64,000 bases of DNA from Deltaproteobacteria bacterium (GTDB lineage Bacteria > Myxococcota_A > Polyangia > JAAYKL01): the NCBI GenBank assembly GCA_028713995.1, contig JAQTNF010000005.1, positions 16,106 to 80,105 on the forward strand, written 5' to 3'. Under the pieces are notes generated by a model, which ran no database searches, was not told the origin of the DNA, and saw nothing but the letters and a program-made list of their open reading frames with translations. Shown piece by piece: positions 49,266-57,773 of the stretch (the first letter of the stretch is position 1; every line of letters begins with the position of its first letter). The position numbers were made by a program, and so were the translations under genes.

Positions 49266-49949
49266 TCACCCGAAGAGCGCGTCGAGATCGAGCGTCTGCT
49301 CCGCGATCTCGGCGAGAGCGTCGTCGTCCCCGACGGACGCGTCGGGGAACAGACCCAGGACGCGCACGTCGCCGTGGCGCGCGATTGCTCCCTCGTTGTC
49401 GAGCGCCTCCGGCGGGGTCCGGTTCAGGATCACCCCCGCCACCGTGAGCCCGCGCCTTCGCGCCGCCTCGACCGTGAGCAGGGTGTGGTTGATGGCGCCG
49501 AGCACGTTGTCGGCCACGATCGCGACCGGGTAGCCGATGGCGCGAGCGACGTCCGCGTAAAGGACCTCGTCCGAGAGCGGCACGAGCAGCCCGCCCGCGC
49601 CCTCCACGAGCACCACGTCCGCGCCGGGCTCGAGCGCGCGCACGAGCTCCACGATGAGGTCGGCCTCGATGACCGCGCCCACGCGCGACGCGGCGAGGTG
49701 CGGCGAGACCGCGTCCTCGAAGCGGTACAGGTTCAGGCGCTCGAGCCCGCCTTCGAAGCGCGAGGCCGCGCGCAGCGCCTCGGCGTCGCGCGGAACGAGC
49801 CCCCCGTTTACGAACGCGGCGCCGCTCTCCACGGGCTTGGCCGCGGCCACCGCGAGCCCGCGCCGCGTGAACGCCCGCGCCACGGCCCGCGCGATCACGG
49901 TCTTGCCCACGGTGGTGCCCGTCCCGGTGATGAAGAGGCCCTTGCTCAT
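49266..49949 (-). CDS. bioD: Dethiobiotin synthetase
   Basis: The protein is 227 aa, the usual BioD length. It forms the ureido ring of dethiobiotin from 7,8-diaminopelargonate, CO2 and ATP. The P-loop GTGTTVGKT at residues 9-17, AAAKPVESGA, the Glu-containing VLVEGAGGLLVPLSDEVLYA and the nucleotide-specificity block IVADNVLGAINHTLLTVEA are all present. It overlaps bioF by 4 nt. The other biotin genes (bioA, bioB) are not in the window. Confidence 0.95.
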   Translation of the reverse strand: MSKGLFITGTGTTVGKTVIARAVARAFTRRGLAVAAAKPVESGAAFVNGGLVPRDAEALRAASRFEGGLERLNLYRFEDAVSPHLAASRVGAVIEADLIVELVRALEPGADVVLVEGAGGLLVPLSDEVLYADVARAIGYPVAIVADNVLGAINHTLLTVEAARRRGLTVAGVILNRTPPEALDNEGAIARHGDVRVLGLFPDASVGDDDALAEIAEQTLDLDALFG

Positions 49950-51121
49950 GCCTTGCCTTCCGGCCCGCGCAAGGCCCGCGCGAGCGCGTCGACCAGGGCC
50001 TCAATGTGCCCGGGCGCGTGGGACGCGGTCAAGGTCACTCTCAGGCGCGAGGTGCCCTCGGGCACCGTGGGCGGCCTCATGGCCTGCACGAACACGCCGG
50101 CGTTCCACAGGTCGCGCGACACCCGCGCCGCCTTCGCGGCGTCGCCCACCATGACCGGCTGGATGGCCGTGGTCGAGTCGAGGACCGGCAGATGACTCTT
50201 CGCCGCGAGCGCCCGGAACAGGTCCACGTTCCTCGCGAGCGCGGCCCGCAGGTCGTCTCCCGCCTCGACGAGATCCACGGCCGCGAGGGCCGCCTCGGCC
50301 AGCGCAGCCGGGGCCGCCGTGGTGTAGAGAAGGCTGCGCGCGCGGCTCAGGAGCAGGTCCGCGGCGTTTTCCCCGAGGGCCACGAACGCGCCCGCGAGCC
50401 CGAGCGACTTGCCGAGCGTGCCCATGCGCACCGCGATCCTGTCCGCGAGCCCCACCGAGGCCGTAAGCCCGCGCCCGCCCGGGCCCATCACACCGAGCGC
50501 GTGGGCCTCGTCGACGTACACGAGCGCGCCGTGCTCCTCGGCCGCGTCCGCGATCTCGGCGAGCGGCGCCACGTCCCCGTCCATGCTGAAGACCGCGTCC
50601 GTCACCACGAGCCTCATGCCCGGCGCGCGGCACGCGGCGAGCAGTCCCCCGAGGTGCGCCGCGTCGCGGTGGCGGAATACGTGCACCTCGGCACGGGCAA
50701 GGCGGCATCCGTCCACGATGCTGGCGTGCGCGAGCGCGTCCGAGAAAATGGCGTCGCCCGCGTCGGTGAGCGCGGTGAGGGCGCCCACGTTGGCCTGGTA
50801 CCCGGAGGGGAAGAGCACGGCGCGCGGCGCGCCCATGAACGACGCGAGCCTCTTTTCGAGCCGGTCGTGGGCGCCGGTGTTTCCGGACACGAGCCTTGAG
50901 GCGGCCGCGCCCGCGCCCCAGCGCGAGGCCCCCTCGCACAGAGCGCTCCTAAGCGCCGGGTGCGCCGCGAGCCCCAGGTAGTCGTTTGAGCAGAAAAGGA
51001 GCTTGTCCCCGTCGGGCGTGGCCACGATCGGCCCCACCGCTCCCTCGACCACGCGCATGCGCCGCTCGAGGCCGGCCGCCGCGAGCCGTACGAGGCGCTC
51101 CTGCCAGTGCGTTTCGTTCAC
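49946..51121 (-). CDS. bioF: 8-amino-7-oxononanoate synthase
   Basis: The protein is 391 aa, full length. It condenses pimeloyl-ACP/CoA with alanine in biotin synthesis, using PLP. The conserved blocks are FCSNDYLGLAAHPALRSAL, WGAGAAASRLVSGNTGAHDR, DALAHASIVDGCRLARAEVH, VTDAVFSMDGDVAPLAEIAD, VDEAHALGVMGPGGRGL and the PLP-Lys segment GTLGKSLGLAGAF. It starts 9 nt after the end of the broken RluA-type gene and overlaps bioD by 4 nt. Confidence 0.95.
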   Translation of the reverse strand: MNETHWQERLVRLAAAGLERRMRVVEGAVGPIVATPDGDKLLFCSNDYLGLAAHPALRSALCEGASRWGAGAAASRLVSGNTGAHDRLEKRLASFMGAPRAVLFPSGYQANVGALTALTDAGDAIFSDALAHASIVDGCRLARAEVHVFRHRDAAHLGGLLAACRAPGMRLVVTDAVFSMDGDVAPLAEIADAAEEHGALVYVDEAHALGVMGPGGRGLTASVGLADRIAVRMGTLGKSLGLAGAFVALGENAADLLLSRARSLLYTTAAPAALAEAALAAVDLVEAGDDLRAALARNVDLFRALAAKSHLPVLDSTTAIQPVMVGDAAKAARVSRDLWNAGVFVQAMRPPTVPEGTSRLRVTLTASHAPGHIEALVDALARALRGPEGKA

Positions 51122-51130
51122 GCGGGAACG

Positions 51131-51847
51131 CTAGACGATGCGGCCCGCGAAGCCAAGGGCATTCTCGGGCGTCGCCGGGGTCGTAGGCGCGAACCCCATG
51201 CGTTCGAGCGGTCCTTCGAGATCAGGGGGCAGGGGCGCGCGCAGCGCGAGCGGCTCGAGCGTGAACGGGTGCACGAACGAGAGCGAGGCGCAGTGCAGCG
51301 CGAGGCGGCCGAGCCCGTAGCGCTCCTTGACCTCGCGGTTGAGATCGCCGCGGCCCCAGTTCGCGTCGCCGATGACGGGGTGGCCGAGGTGCTTCAAGTG
51401 CCTGCGCACCTGGTGGAGCCGGCCCTCGCGCGGACGCGCCTCCACGAGCGAAAGGGCCCTCGGCTCGAGCTCGACCGTGGCGAGCCGCCGCACGAAGGTC
51501 TCAGCCGGCACGGGCGGTCCGCCCTAGGAGCGCGGCAGCGGATGGCTCACCAGGCATCCGTCCGCAGGGACGCCGCGCACCAGGGCCAGGTAGCTCTTGT
51601 CGATCGCGCGCCGCTCGAACAGCGCACAAAGCGCGCGCGCCGCCTCGGCGTCGAGGGCGAACAGCACCACCCCGCTCGCGCCCCGGTCGAGCCTGTGGAC
51701 CGGGGACGCCGCGCGCGCGCCCGCGAGCCGCCGCACCGCGCCCACGAGCGTCACCCGATCGGCCGCAAAGCCCCGGTGCACGATCAGGCCCGAGGGCTTG
51801 GCCACGGCCAGGAGCCGCGCGTCGCAATGGAGGATTTCCGGCGTCAC
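51131..51847 (-). pseudogene. RluA-family pseudouridine synthase gene interrupted by an in-frame TAG
   Basis: A single frame from about GTG 51847 to the stop at 51131 encodes an RluA/TruC-type pseudouridine synthase of about 238 codons. Conserved blocks lie on both sides of an amber codon at 51524-51526. Before it come LLAVAKPSGLIVHRG, the catalytic-Asp block SPVHRLDRGASGVVLFALDA, KSYLALVRGVP and CLVSHPL. After it come PREGRLHQVRRHLKHLGHPV, GDANWGRGDLNRE and LALHCASLSFVHPFT. The frame does not change, so this is a nonsense mutation and not a frameshift. Codon 108 lies in a variable loop between HPLPRS and PVPAETF. It could be a real pseudogene, a sequencing error or a read-through site. GTG 51511 might restart the C-terminal part without the catalytic Asp. 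Confidence 0.85.
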
Positions 51848-51867
51848 GGTGTTGGAAGGCGCCTTGC

Positions 51868-53631
51868 TCAGAAGATCGGCGGCGCCTGCCGGAAATAGAG
51901 GTAGTCGTACGGCACCCCCAGGCCGCAGTCGCCCCCGCCGGCCGCGATGGCCGAACCGTCGAGCATGGTCGCGGCGATGAGAAAACCGTTGCTCTCGGGG
52001 AGCGCGGCGAACGGCTTCACAGTGCCGGCCACGGGATCGACGAGATCGACCGTTGCCGTGAGCTCCTCGTTGGGCGCCGGGGAGCCGCACCCGTAGTACG
52101 TCGGAACGGAGCCGGTCGCCCCGGCAATCACGAGCACGCTGCCGTCGCGCTGCAGCGTGGCCGCCGAGGAGAGGCGCGGCGCGAGGAGCTTGTACGGGGC
52201 GGCGTGGAAGGCGTCGTCGGTCTCGGGGTCGAAGAGCTCGATGACGTCTGTCGCGTCCGAGCCGCCTGCGGTGACGATCACGCCGGCCAGGGCGATCGCC
52301 CGTCCGTCCGGCAGGGTGAACAGCCCGTCGGGTCCCGCCGCCGGTCCTTTGCCGGCGATCGAGAACGCCTCCGTATCCGAATTGAAGTAGTACGCGTCGC
52401 GGCCTTGCCCCGTGACGATGAGGACGCGCCCGTCCCGCAGCCGCGTCAGGTACTGCAATCCCGGCCCGTTCTCCCAGTAGTCGATCGTGGGTGCGCCGGT
52501 CACGGCCTTGAACTGCTCGGTCTCGGGGTCGAAGAGCTGCGCGTTGGTGTTGGCGTACGAGAGGATGAGCACCCGCCCGTCCACGAGCAGAACGGCTCGC
52601 GGGCCTTGAAACGCCTCGGTGGGCGTGCCTTGCGCCTTGGCGAAGAGGTTCGTCGTCGGGTCGAAGAGGTCGATGAACAGGCTGTTGCAGCAGGCCTCCG
52701 GGGTGCCCACGCCCATGGCCCCGATCACGGCCGATTTGCCGGTGAGCATGGTCACGGTCGAGTGGTTCCACCGCGCCGTGCTCATGGCGCCCGCCGCCGG
52801 GACCGTGGCGGAGCCGCCCAGGGAGAAGAGGTCCGCGACGTAACCGAAACCGGTCCCGCTCTGCCATCCGGTCGGAGGGGGGAAGGTCACCCACCCGCCG
52901 GTGACGAGCGCGCGGCCGTCGAAGAGCACGCCGACGGACGGGACGTCCCCGTGGGGCTCGGACATCGTGATCTTCACCCACGGCGTGTCCCCCTCGACCG
53001 TGGCCTTCACATAGGTGAACGCCTTGAGCGTCGTCGATTCGTCGGAGCCGAGCTCGATCTTCACGTCGACGTCGCCCGCGGGACCTGGCGGCGTCTGGAA
53101 CGTGGCCGTGTGGTTATCGACCACGCGCACGGGAGCCCGGCCGTCGCCGAGCCGGAGCTGCATCCCCTTTACGAAGCCGTGGCCCGTCGCGGTGAAGAAC
53201 GCGCCGCCGCAGACCCAGTCCGACGCCCCGCCCGCGCCTCCCGAGGCGACCGGCACGATGGCCGTCACCGCGAAGTCGCAGGTCCCGACGACGCAGGCGC
53301 CGTCGCAGACGAGGTTGGGCGGCAGGCAGTCGTCCGAGCCCGTGTCTGACCCGTCGGACGTGTCTGACCCGTCGGACGTGTCGCTGTCGGTGTCCGAGTC
53401 AGTGTCGGTGTCCGAATCGGTGTCTGTGTCGGTGTCCGAGTCCGCATCGTCGTCCGTATCCGAATCGGTATCGCCGCTCGCGTCTTCGCCGGCGTCCAGG
53501 TCGGTCCCGGTTCCCGAGTCTTCGCTGCTCGATCCGCCGCCGCTGCCGCAGCCCGCGAAGGGCAGGCCCCCGGCGAGGGCGATCGCAAGCCCCACGATGA
53601 CCCGGGAAGCGCGAACGCGTGTCCGTTCCAT
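51868..53631 (-). CDS. Asp-rich-stalk lipoprotein with IPT/TIG and kelch-like propeller
   Basis: The protein is 587 aa. The signal peptide (VIVGLAIALAGGLPFAGC) ends in a lipobox. An Asp-Thr/Asp-Ser stalk covers about residues 45-98. A short Cys-rich part (CLPPNLVCDGACVVGTC) precedes an IPT/TIG-like immunoglobulin domain (about residues 125-215, FFTATGHGFVKGMQLRLGDG). The rest has kelch/galactose-oxidase-type repeats (GRALVTGGWVTFPPPTGW, SKSAVIGAMGVGTPEACCNS-like unit, DGRVLILSYANTNAQLFDPE, DGSVLVIAGATGSVPTY), each pairing a strand with LFDPxT. It is probably displayed on the surface. ATG 53631 follows AGGAGAAAGAGCC. It is the first gene of the run leading to the broken RluA-type gene and bioF. 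Confidence 0.85.
   Translation of the reverse strand: MERTRVRASRVIVGLAIALAGGLPFAGCGSGGGSSSEDSGTGTDLDAGEDASGDTDSDTDDDADSDTDTDTDSDTDTDSDTDSDTSDGSDTSDGSDTGSDDCLPPNLVCDGACVVGTCDFAVTAIVPVASGGAGGASDWVCGGAFFTATGHGFVKGMQLRLGDGRAPVRVVDNHTATFQTPPGPAGDVDVKIELGSDESTTLKAFTYVKATVEGDTPWVKITMSEPHGDVPSVGVLFDGRALVTGGWVTFPPPTGWQSGTGFGYVADLFSLGGSATVPAAGAMSTARWNHSTVTMLTGKSAVIGAMGVGTPEACCNSLFIDLFDPTTNLFAKAQGTPTEAFQGPRAVLLVDGRVLILSYANTNAQLFDPETEQFKAVTGAPTIDYWENGPGLQYLTRLRDGRVLIVTGQGRDAYYFNSDTEAFSIAGKGPAAGPDGLFTLPDGRAIALAGVIVTAGGSDATDVIELFDPETDDAFHAAPYKLLAPRLSSAATLQRDGSVLVIAGATGSVPTYYGCGSPAPNEELTATVDLVDPVAGTVKPFAALPESNGFLIAATMLDGSAIAAGGGDCGLGVPYDYLYFRQAPPIF
53337..53502 (-). repeat. Low-complexity Asp-rich coding repeat
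   Basis: Imperfect hexamers encode the Asp-Thr/Asp-Ser stalk. A duplicated GTCTGACCCGTCGGACGT-type unit within it encodes the repeated SDTSDG peptide. Confidence 0.7.
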
Positions 53632-53894
53632 GGCTCTTTCTCCTATGGCTATGGCGAAGTCCAGAGGCGTCGTTTCAGGGTTGATGATAGCAGAGGTGCG
53701 CCGTCGGCGAGGAGAATTTCGGTCGGCAAGCCCTCGCGAGCTTTGGGAACGCCGAGCCAGCCCGACAGGGCGGAAGAGGCCGGCATGCGCCCGGGTGGGA
53801 TCCGAAAGAACGCCCGGCACGAATACGTCTTCCATGAAAAGGAGTCGCGATCCCCGCCGTGGACTTGCGCCGCGTGCGCGTGGTACCCCGCCGC

Positions 53895-55697
53895 ATGGCC
53901 CTCATCAACGTCCGCGACGTGACGATCTCCTTCGGCGGGGCGCCGCTGCTCGACGCGGTGAGCTTCGCCGTGGAGCCCGGCGAGCGGATCTGCCTCGTGG
54001 GACGCAACGGCGAGGGCAAGACGACCCTCCTCAAGCTCCTCGCCCGCGAGATCGAACCCGACACGGGCGCGGTGGACTACGGGCGCTCCGTGCGCGCGGG
54101 CGTGCTCGCCCAGGATGTCCCGCAGTCGCTCGACGGGACGTGCGGCGACGTGGTCCGGGCGGGGCTCCCCCTCGACCTGATCGCGAAGGGCGACGGCGAC
54201 CACGTGATCGAGGCCGCGCTGCACAGGCTCGGGCTCGCGGCGAAGGTGCCCTGCGCGACGCTCTCCGGGGGACAGCGGCGCCGCCTCCTCCTCGCCCGGG
54301 CGCTCGTGTCCGAGCCGGACGTGCTGCTGCTCGACGAGCCGACGAACCATCTCGACATCGATTCCGTGGTGCAGCTCGAGGCGCTGCTCGGGCGGTTCGC
54401 GGGCGCCATCGTCTTCGTCACGCACGATCGGGTGCTCATCGACAGGCTCGCCACGCGCATCCTCGATCTGGACCGCGGCCGGGTGACGAGCTGCCCGGGG
54501 AGCTACGCGGCGTATCTCGACAACAAGAGCGCCTCGCTCGAGGCGGAGCAGGCGCAGCGCGACAGGTTCGACAAGCGGCTCGCGGAGGAGGAGGCCTGGC
54601 TGCGCAAGGGGGTGAAGGCGCGGCGCACCCGCAACGAGGGCCGCGTGCGATCGCTGCTCGCGATGCGCGAGGAGGCCCGTCAAAGACGCGAGCTCAAGGG
54701 GGCGGTGCGGATGGACGTGGCCTCGGCGCGCAGGCCGTCGAAGAAGATCGCCGAGGCGATCGACGTGACGTTCGGCTACGCGCCCGGGACGCCCTTCATC
54801 CGGGGCTTCTCGGGCACGGTCTGGCGCGGCGACAAGGTCGGGATCATCGGGCGGAACGGGGCGGGGAAGACGACCCTGCTCAAGCTGCTGCTCGGCGAGC
54901 TCAAGCCGACGAAAGGCGAGGTGCGGCTCGGCGAGGGGCTCGCAATCGCGTACCTCGACCAGCTCAGGGCGCAGCTCGACCACACGAAGACCGTCGCCTG
55001 GAACCTCGCCCCGGACGGCGACGCAATCGTCGTCGGGGGAAAGTCGCGGCATATCTACTCCTACCTGGAGGACTTTCTGTTCTCGTCCGAGCGGGCCCGC
55101 GCTCCGGTGTGGGTGCTGTCCGGCGGGGAGCGCAACCGCCTCCTGCTCGCGAAGCTGTTCGCGAGGCCCGCGAACGCGCTCGTGCTCGACGAGCCCACGA
55201 ACGATCTCGACATCGAGACGCTCGAGCTGCTCGAGAACCTCCTCGTCGAGTACGAGGGCACGGTGCTGCTCGTCAGCCACGATCGGGCCTTTCTCGACAA
55301 CGTCGCCACGAGCACGCTCGTGTTCGAGGGCGACGGGCGGGTGGCCGAGTACGTGGGCGGCTACGACGACTGGCTCCGACAGCGGCCGCGTCCCGAAGCC
55401 TTTGAGCCGCGCAAGCCCGCGGCAAAGGGCCCGCAGCGCGAGAAGCCCGTAAAGCCGCGCGCCCTGACGTTCAAGGAGCGGTTCGAGCTCGACGCGCTCC
55501 CGGCGCGGATCGAGGCCCTGGAGGCCGAGGTATCGAGGCTGCACGCGCAGCTCGCGGACCCGGAATTCTACAGGACCGCCGGCGTCGAGGTGGCCCGCGT
55601 CAACGTGCGGCTCGTCGAGGCGGAAGCGGCGCGCGCAACGGCGTACGACAGCTGGGCCGAGCTCGAGTCGATTCGAGAGGCGAGCGCGAGGAAGTAG
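53895..55697 (+). CDS. uup: ABC-F family ATPase (Uup-like)
   Basis: The protein is 600 aa. It has two ABC ATPase domains in tandem and no membrane helices. Domain 1 has Walker A GRNGEGKTTLL, signature LSGGQRRRLLLARAL and Walker B VLLLDEPTNHLDID. Domain 2 has GRNGAGKTTLLKLL, LSGGERNRLLLAKLF and ALVLDEPTNDLDIE. The linker between them (about residues 205-290) contains a charged helical hairpin (EEAWLRKGVKARRTRNEGRV) typical of Uup. The C-terminal 80 residues form the Uup-type coiled coil (ALEAEVSRLHAQLADPEFYR) that binds branched DNA. ABC-F proteins act on ribosomes, and Uup also affects precise transposon excision and replication intermediates. The start at 53895 gives the family N-terminus. 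Confidence 0.92.
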   Translation: MALINVRDVTISFGGAPLLDAVSFAVEPGERICLVGRNGEGKTTLLKLLAREIEPDTGAVDYGRSVRAGVLAQDVPQSLDGTCGDVVRAGLPLDLIAKGDGDHVIEAALHRLGLAAKVPCATLSGGQRRRLLLARALVSEPDVLLLDEPTNHLDIDSVVQLEALLGRFAGAIVFVTHDRVLIDRLATRILDLDRGRVTSCPGSYAAYLDNKSASLEAEQAQRDRFDKRLAEEEAWLRKGVKARRTRNEGRVRSLLAMREEARQRRELKGAVRMDVASARRPSKKIAEAIDVTFGYAPGTPFIRGFSGTVWRGDKVGIIGRNGAGKTTLLKLLLGELKPTKGEVRLGEGLAIAYLDQLRAQLDHTKTVAWNLAPDGDAIVVGGKSRHIYSYLEDFLFSSERARAPVWVLSGGERNRLLLAKLFARPANALVLDEPTNDLDIETLELLENLLVEYEGTVLLVSHDRAFLDNVATSTLVFEGDGRVAEYVGGYDDWLRQRPRPEAFEPRKPAAKGPQREKPVKPRALTFKERFELDALPARIEALEAEVSRLHAQLADPEFYRTAGVEVARVNVRLVEAEAARATAYDSWAELESIREASARK

Positions 55698-55708
55698 AGG
55701 ACGTCTCG

Positions 55709-56389
55709 ATGGACTCGTGGATGCTGGTCGACAGCGTGGTGATTCCGGAGGAGTCGGGAACGCAGAGCGTCATGGCGCTCATGCGGCGCGGCCGCGAGCT
55801 CGTGATCCGCGTGGACGGGCGCGAGCTCATGGGCAGCCGGACGCACGGCTCGGAGGAGGCGCTTTTCGATCTGGCGCACGAGCGCATGGGAGCTCGTCCC
55901 GAGGCGCGGGTGCTCGTGGGCGGCCTGGGCATGGGCTTCACGCTGGCCGCGGCGCTGCGCAAGCTGGGGCCGGACGCGCACGCGGTGGTGGCCGAGCTGG
56001 TGCCCGCGGTGATCCGTTGGAACCGAGGGCCCATAGCCGAGGAGGCCGGGGCGCCGCTGTCCGATCCGCGCGCCGAGATCTACGAAGGCGACGTGGCCGA
56101 TCTCATCCGCACGCCGCCCGCTCCGTGGGACGCGATCCTGCTCGACGTGGACAACGGCCCCTTGGGCCTGACGCGCGCCTCCAACGGCTGGCTGTATTCG
56201 CACGCCGGGCTCGTGGCTTCCCACGCGGCGCTCGCGCCGGGCGGCGTCCTGGGGGTCTGGTCCGCGTTCCTCGACACGGGCTTCACCCGGAGGATGAAGC
56301 GCGCGGGCTTCAAAGTGGAAGTTGAGGACGTGCGCGCCCGCGGGCGGAAGGGCGGCCCGCGCCACGTGGTGTGGCTGGGCACGAGGTGA
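55709..56389 (+). CDS. Spermidine-synthase-like SAM-binding protein
   Basis: The protein is 226 aa. It has the Rossmann-type fold of the spermidine synthase/SpeE family: ARVLVGGLGMGFTLAAALRK (SAM/decarboxylated-SAM glycine motif), VVAELVPAVIRWNRGPIAEE, EIYEGDVADLIRT, and AILLDVDNGPLGLTR (catalytic-type Asp region). It is shorter than SpeE (about 280-300 aa), and the N-terminal beta domain is reduced, so the polyamine substrate is uncertain. A methyltransferase-like role is an alternative. It starts 11 nt after uup on the same strand. Confidence 0.82.
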   Translation: MDSWMLVDSVVIPEESGTQSVMALMRRGRELVIRVDGRELMGSRTHGSEEALFDLAHERMGARPEARVLVGGLGMGFTLAAALRKLGPDAHAVVAELVPAVIRWNRGPIAEEAGAPLSDPRAEIYEGDVADLIRTPPAPWDAILLDVDNGPLGLTRASNGWLYSHAGLVASHAALAPGGVLGVWSAFLDTGFTRRMKRAGFKVEVEDVRARGRKGGPRHVVWLGTR

Positions 56390-56455
56390 AATGGGTTGCG
56401 CTCAAGGGCGCGCCGTGGTGAGTCGTGACGTCCAGACACGGACCCAAGGAGCGCC

Positions 56456-57349
56456 ATGAGCCACGTCCCCTTCCTCGGCGAGCTGCTTTCGCTTTTGACG
56501 GCCCTCGTGTGGGCCGTGGGGGTGGTGCTCTTCAAGAAGAGCGGCGAGACCGTCTCGCCCGTGGCGCTCAACATGTTCAAGAACGCGCTCGCCGCGGCGC
56601 TGCTCGTGCCCACCATGCCGCTTTTCGGCGTGCCGTTCTTCCCAAACCGCCCGGCCTCGGACTGGGCCCTGCTCGCCGTGTCGGGCGTGCTCGGCATCTC
56701 CGTGGCCGACACCCTCTTCTTCATGGCCTTGGAGAGGCTCGGCGCGGGCCTGCTCGCGGTGGTGGACACGCTCTACTCGCCCATGGTCATCGCGCTCTCG
56801 TTCGCCTTCCTCGGCGAGCGCCTGGGCTCGCAGGCCCTGTTCGGCGCGGCTCTCGTCACGAGCGCCATCCTCATCGGCGCAGCCGGGCGCCCGGATCCGG
56901 GCCGTACGCGCAAGGACATCGCCGCGGGCTTGACCCTCGCGATCGCGAGCGTCGCGCTCATGGCCGTGGGCATCGTGCTCGTCAAGCGCGTGGTGAGCGA
57001 GGCGCCCATCGCGTGGACCACCACGGTGCGCGTGCTGTGCGGCGGCGTGGGGCTCCTGCCGTTGCTGGCCGTCGGGAAGCACAGGCGCGCGGCAAAGGCC
57101 GCCTTCACCCCGTCGCGTTCGTGGAGGCACATGGTGCCGGGCGCGTTCTTCGGCACCTACTGCGCCATGTTCGCGTGGATCGGCGGCATGAAGTACACGC
57201 TCGCCTCGGTGGCCTCGGTCATGAACCAGCTGTCCACCATGTTCATCTTCGTGCTGGCCGCCTTGTTCCTGCGCGAGAGGGTCACCGCGCGGCGCGTGGC
57301 CGCCATCGCGCTCGCCATGGCCGGCGCGATCCTCGTCACCTTCCGGTAG
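56456..57349 (+). CDS. EamA/DMT-family transporter
   Basis: The protein is 297 aa with ten predicted membrane helices in two EamA repeats. Repeat 1 begins LGELLSLLTALVWAVGVVLF and ends with the GERLGSQALFGAALVTSAIL motif. Repeat 2 ends with MNQLSTMFIFVLAALFLRER and RVAAIALAMAGAILVTF. Members export amino acids or other metabolites. The substrate is not predictable. It lies 66 nt after the spermidine-synthase-like gene and converges with the small membrane protein gene with 12 nt between stops. Confidence 0.88.
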   Translation: MSHVPFLGELLSLLTALVWAVGVVLFKKSGETVSPVALNMFKNALAAALLVPTMPLFGVPFFPNRPASDWALLAVSGVLGISVADTLFFMALERLGAGLLAVVDTLYSPMVIALSFAFLGERLGSQALFGAALVTSAILIGAAGRPDPGRTRKDIAAGLTLAIASVALMAVGIVLVKRVVSEAPIAWTTTVRVLCGGVGLLPLLAVGKHRRAAKAAFTPSRSWRHMVPGAFFGTYCAMFAWIGGMKYTLASVASVMNQLSTMFIFVLAALFLRERVTARRVAAIALAMAGAILVTFR

Positions 57350-57361
57350 CCCGCGCTCGAC

Positions 57362-57694
57362 CTACCTGTTCCCGGCCGTCTGGCACTTGCGGCAGATCGG
57401 GCCGCCGGGCGCGCCGCAGATTCGGCAGGGCGGCGGCGGCGGGATGAAGTCGAGATCCACGCCGCTCTTGGTGCTGCGCATCCGGTAGCGGAGTGTGACG
57501 ATCTTGTCCTCGATGAAGTCCGCGATGTGCCGCATGAGCGGGAAGTAGACCAGCAGGAACACGACGAAGCCGGCCACGCCGCCTCCCGCGAGCGGGATCC
57601 AGCTCCCGAACACCTCTCCCATGTTCTTCCAGACGATCCACCCCACCGCGCCGCCGGCGGCGAGACAGATGAGCATTGCCAGGAATCGCGCCAT
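57362..57694 (-). CDS. Small membrane protein with C-terminal zinc ribbon
   Basis: The protein is 110 aa. Two hydrophobic helices (MLICLAAGGAVGWIVW; LAGGGVAGFVVFLLVYFPL) are followed by a charged segment. The C-terminal ribbon PPPPPCRICGAPGGPICRKCQ has four Cys in two CxxC pairs. ATG 57694 follows AGGAAGG. A -10-like TATACT lies at 57746-57751. Function unknown. Confidence 0.7.
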   Translation of the reverse strand: MARFLAMLICLAAGGAVGWIVWKNMGEVFGSWIPLAGGGVAGFVVFLLVYFPLMRHIADFIEDKIVTLRYRMRSTKSGVDLDFIPPPPPCRICGAPGGPICRKCQTAGNR

Positions 57695-57773
57695 GGGATC
57701 CTTCCTTGGGAAATCCAGCGAGGCTCTGCCTCGGACCTTTCGAGCAGTATAGCCGAAGAGGCGGTCGATTGTC

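Noticed and set aside
51524..52981. 485-codon open frame covering the RluA-type N-terminus and much of the lipoprotein gene
   Set aside because: The part beyond 51868 is an out-of-frame shadow of the kelch lipoprotein. Only the section below about 51847 shows RluA motifs.
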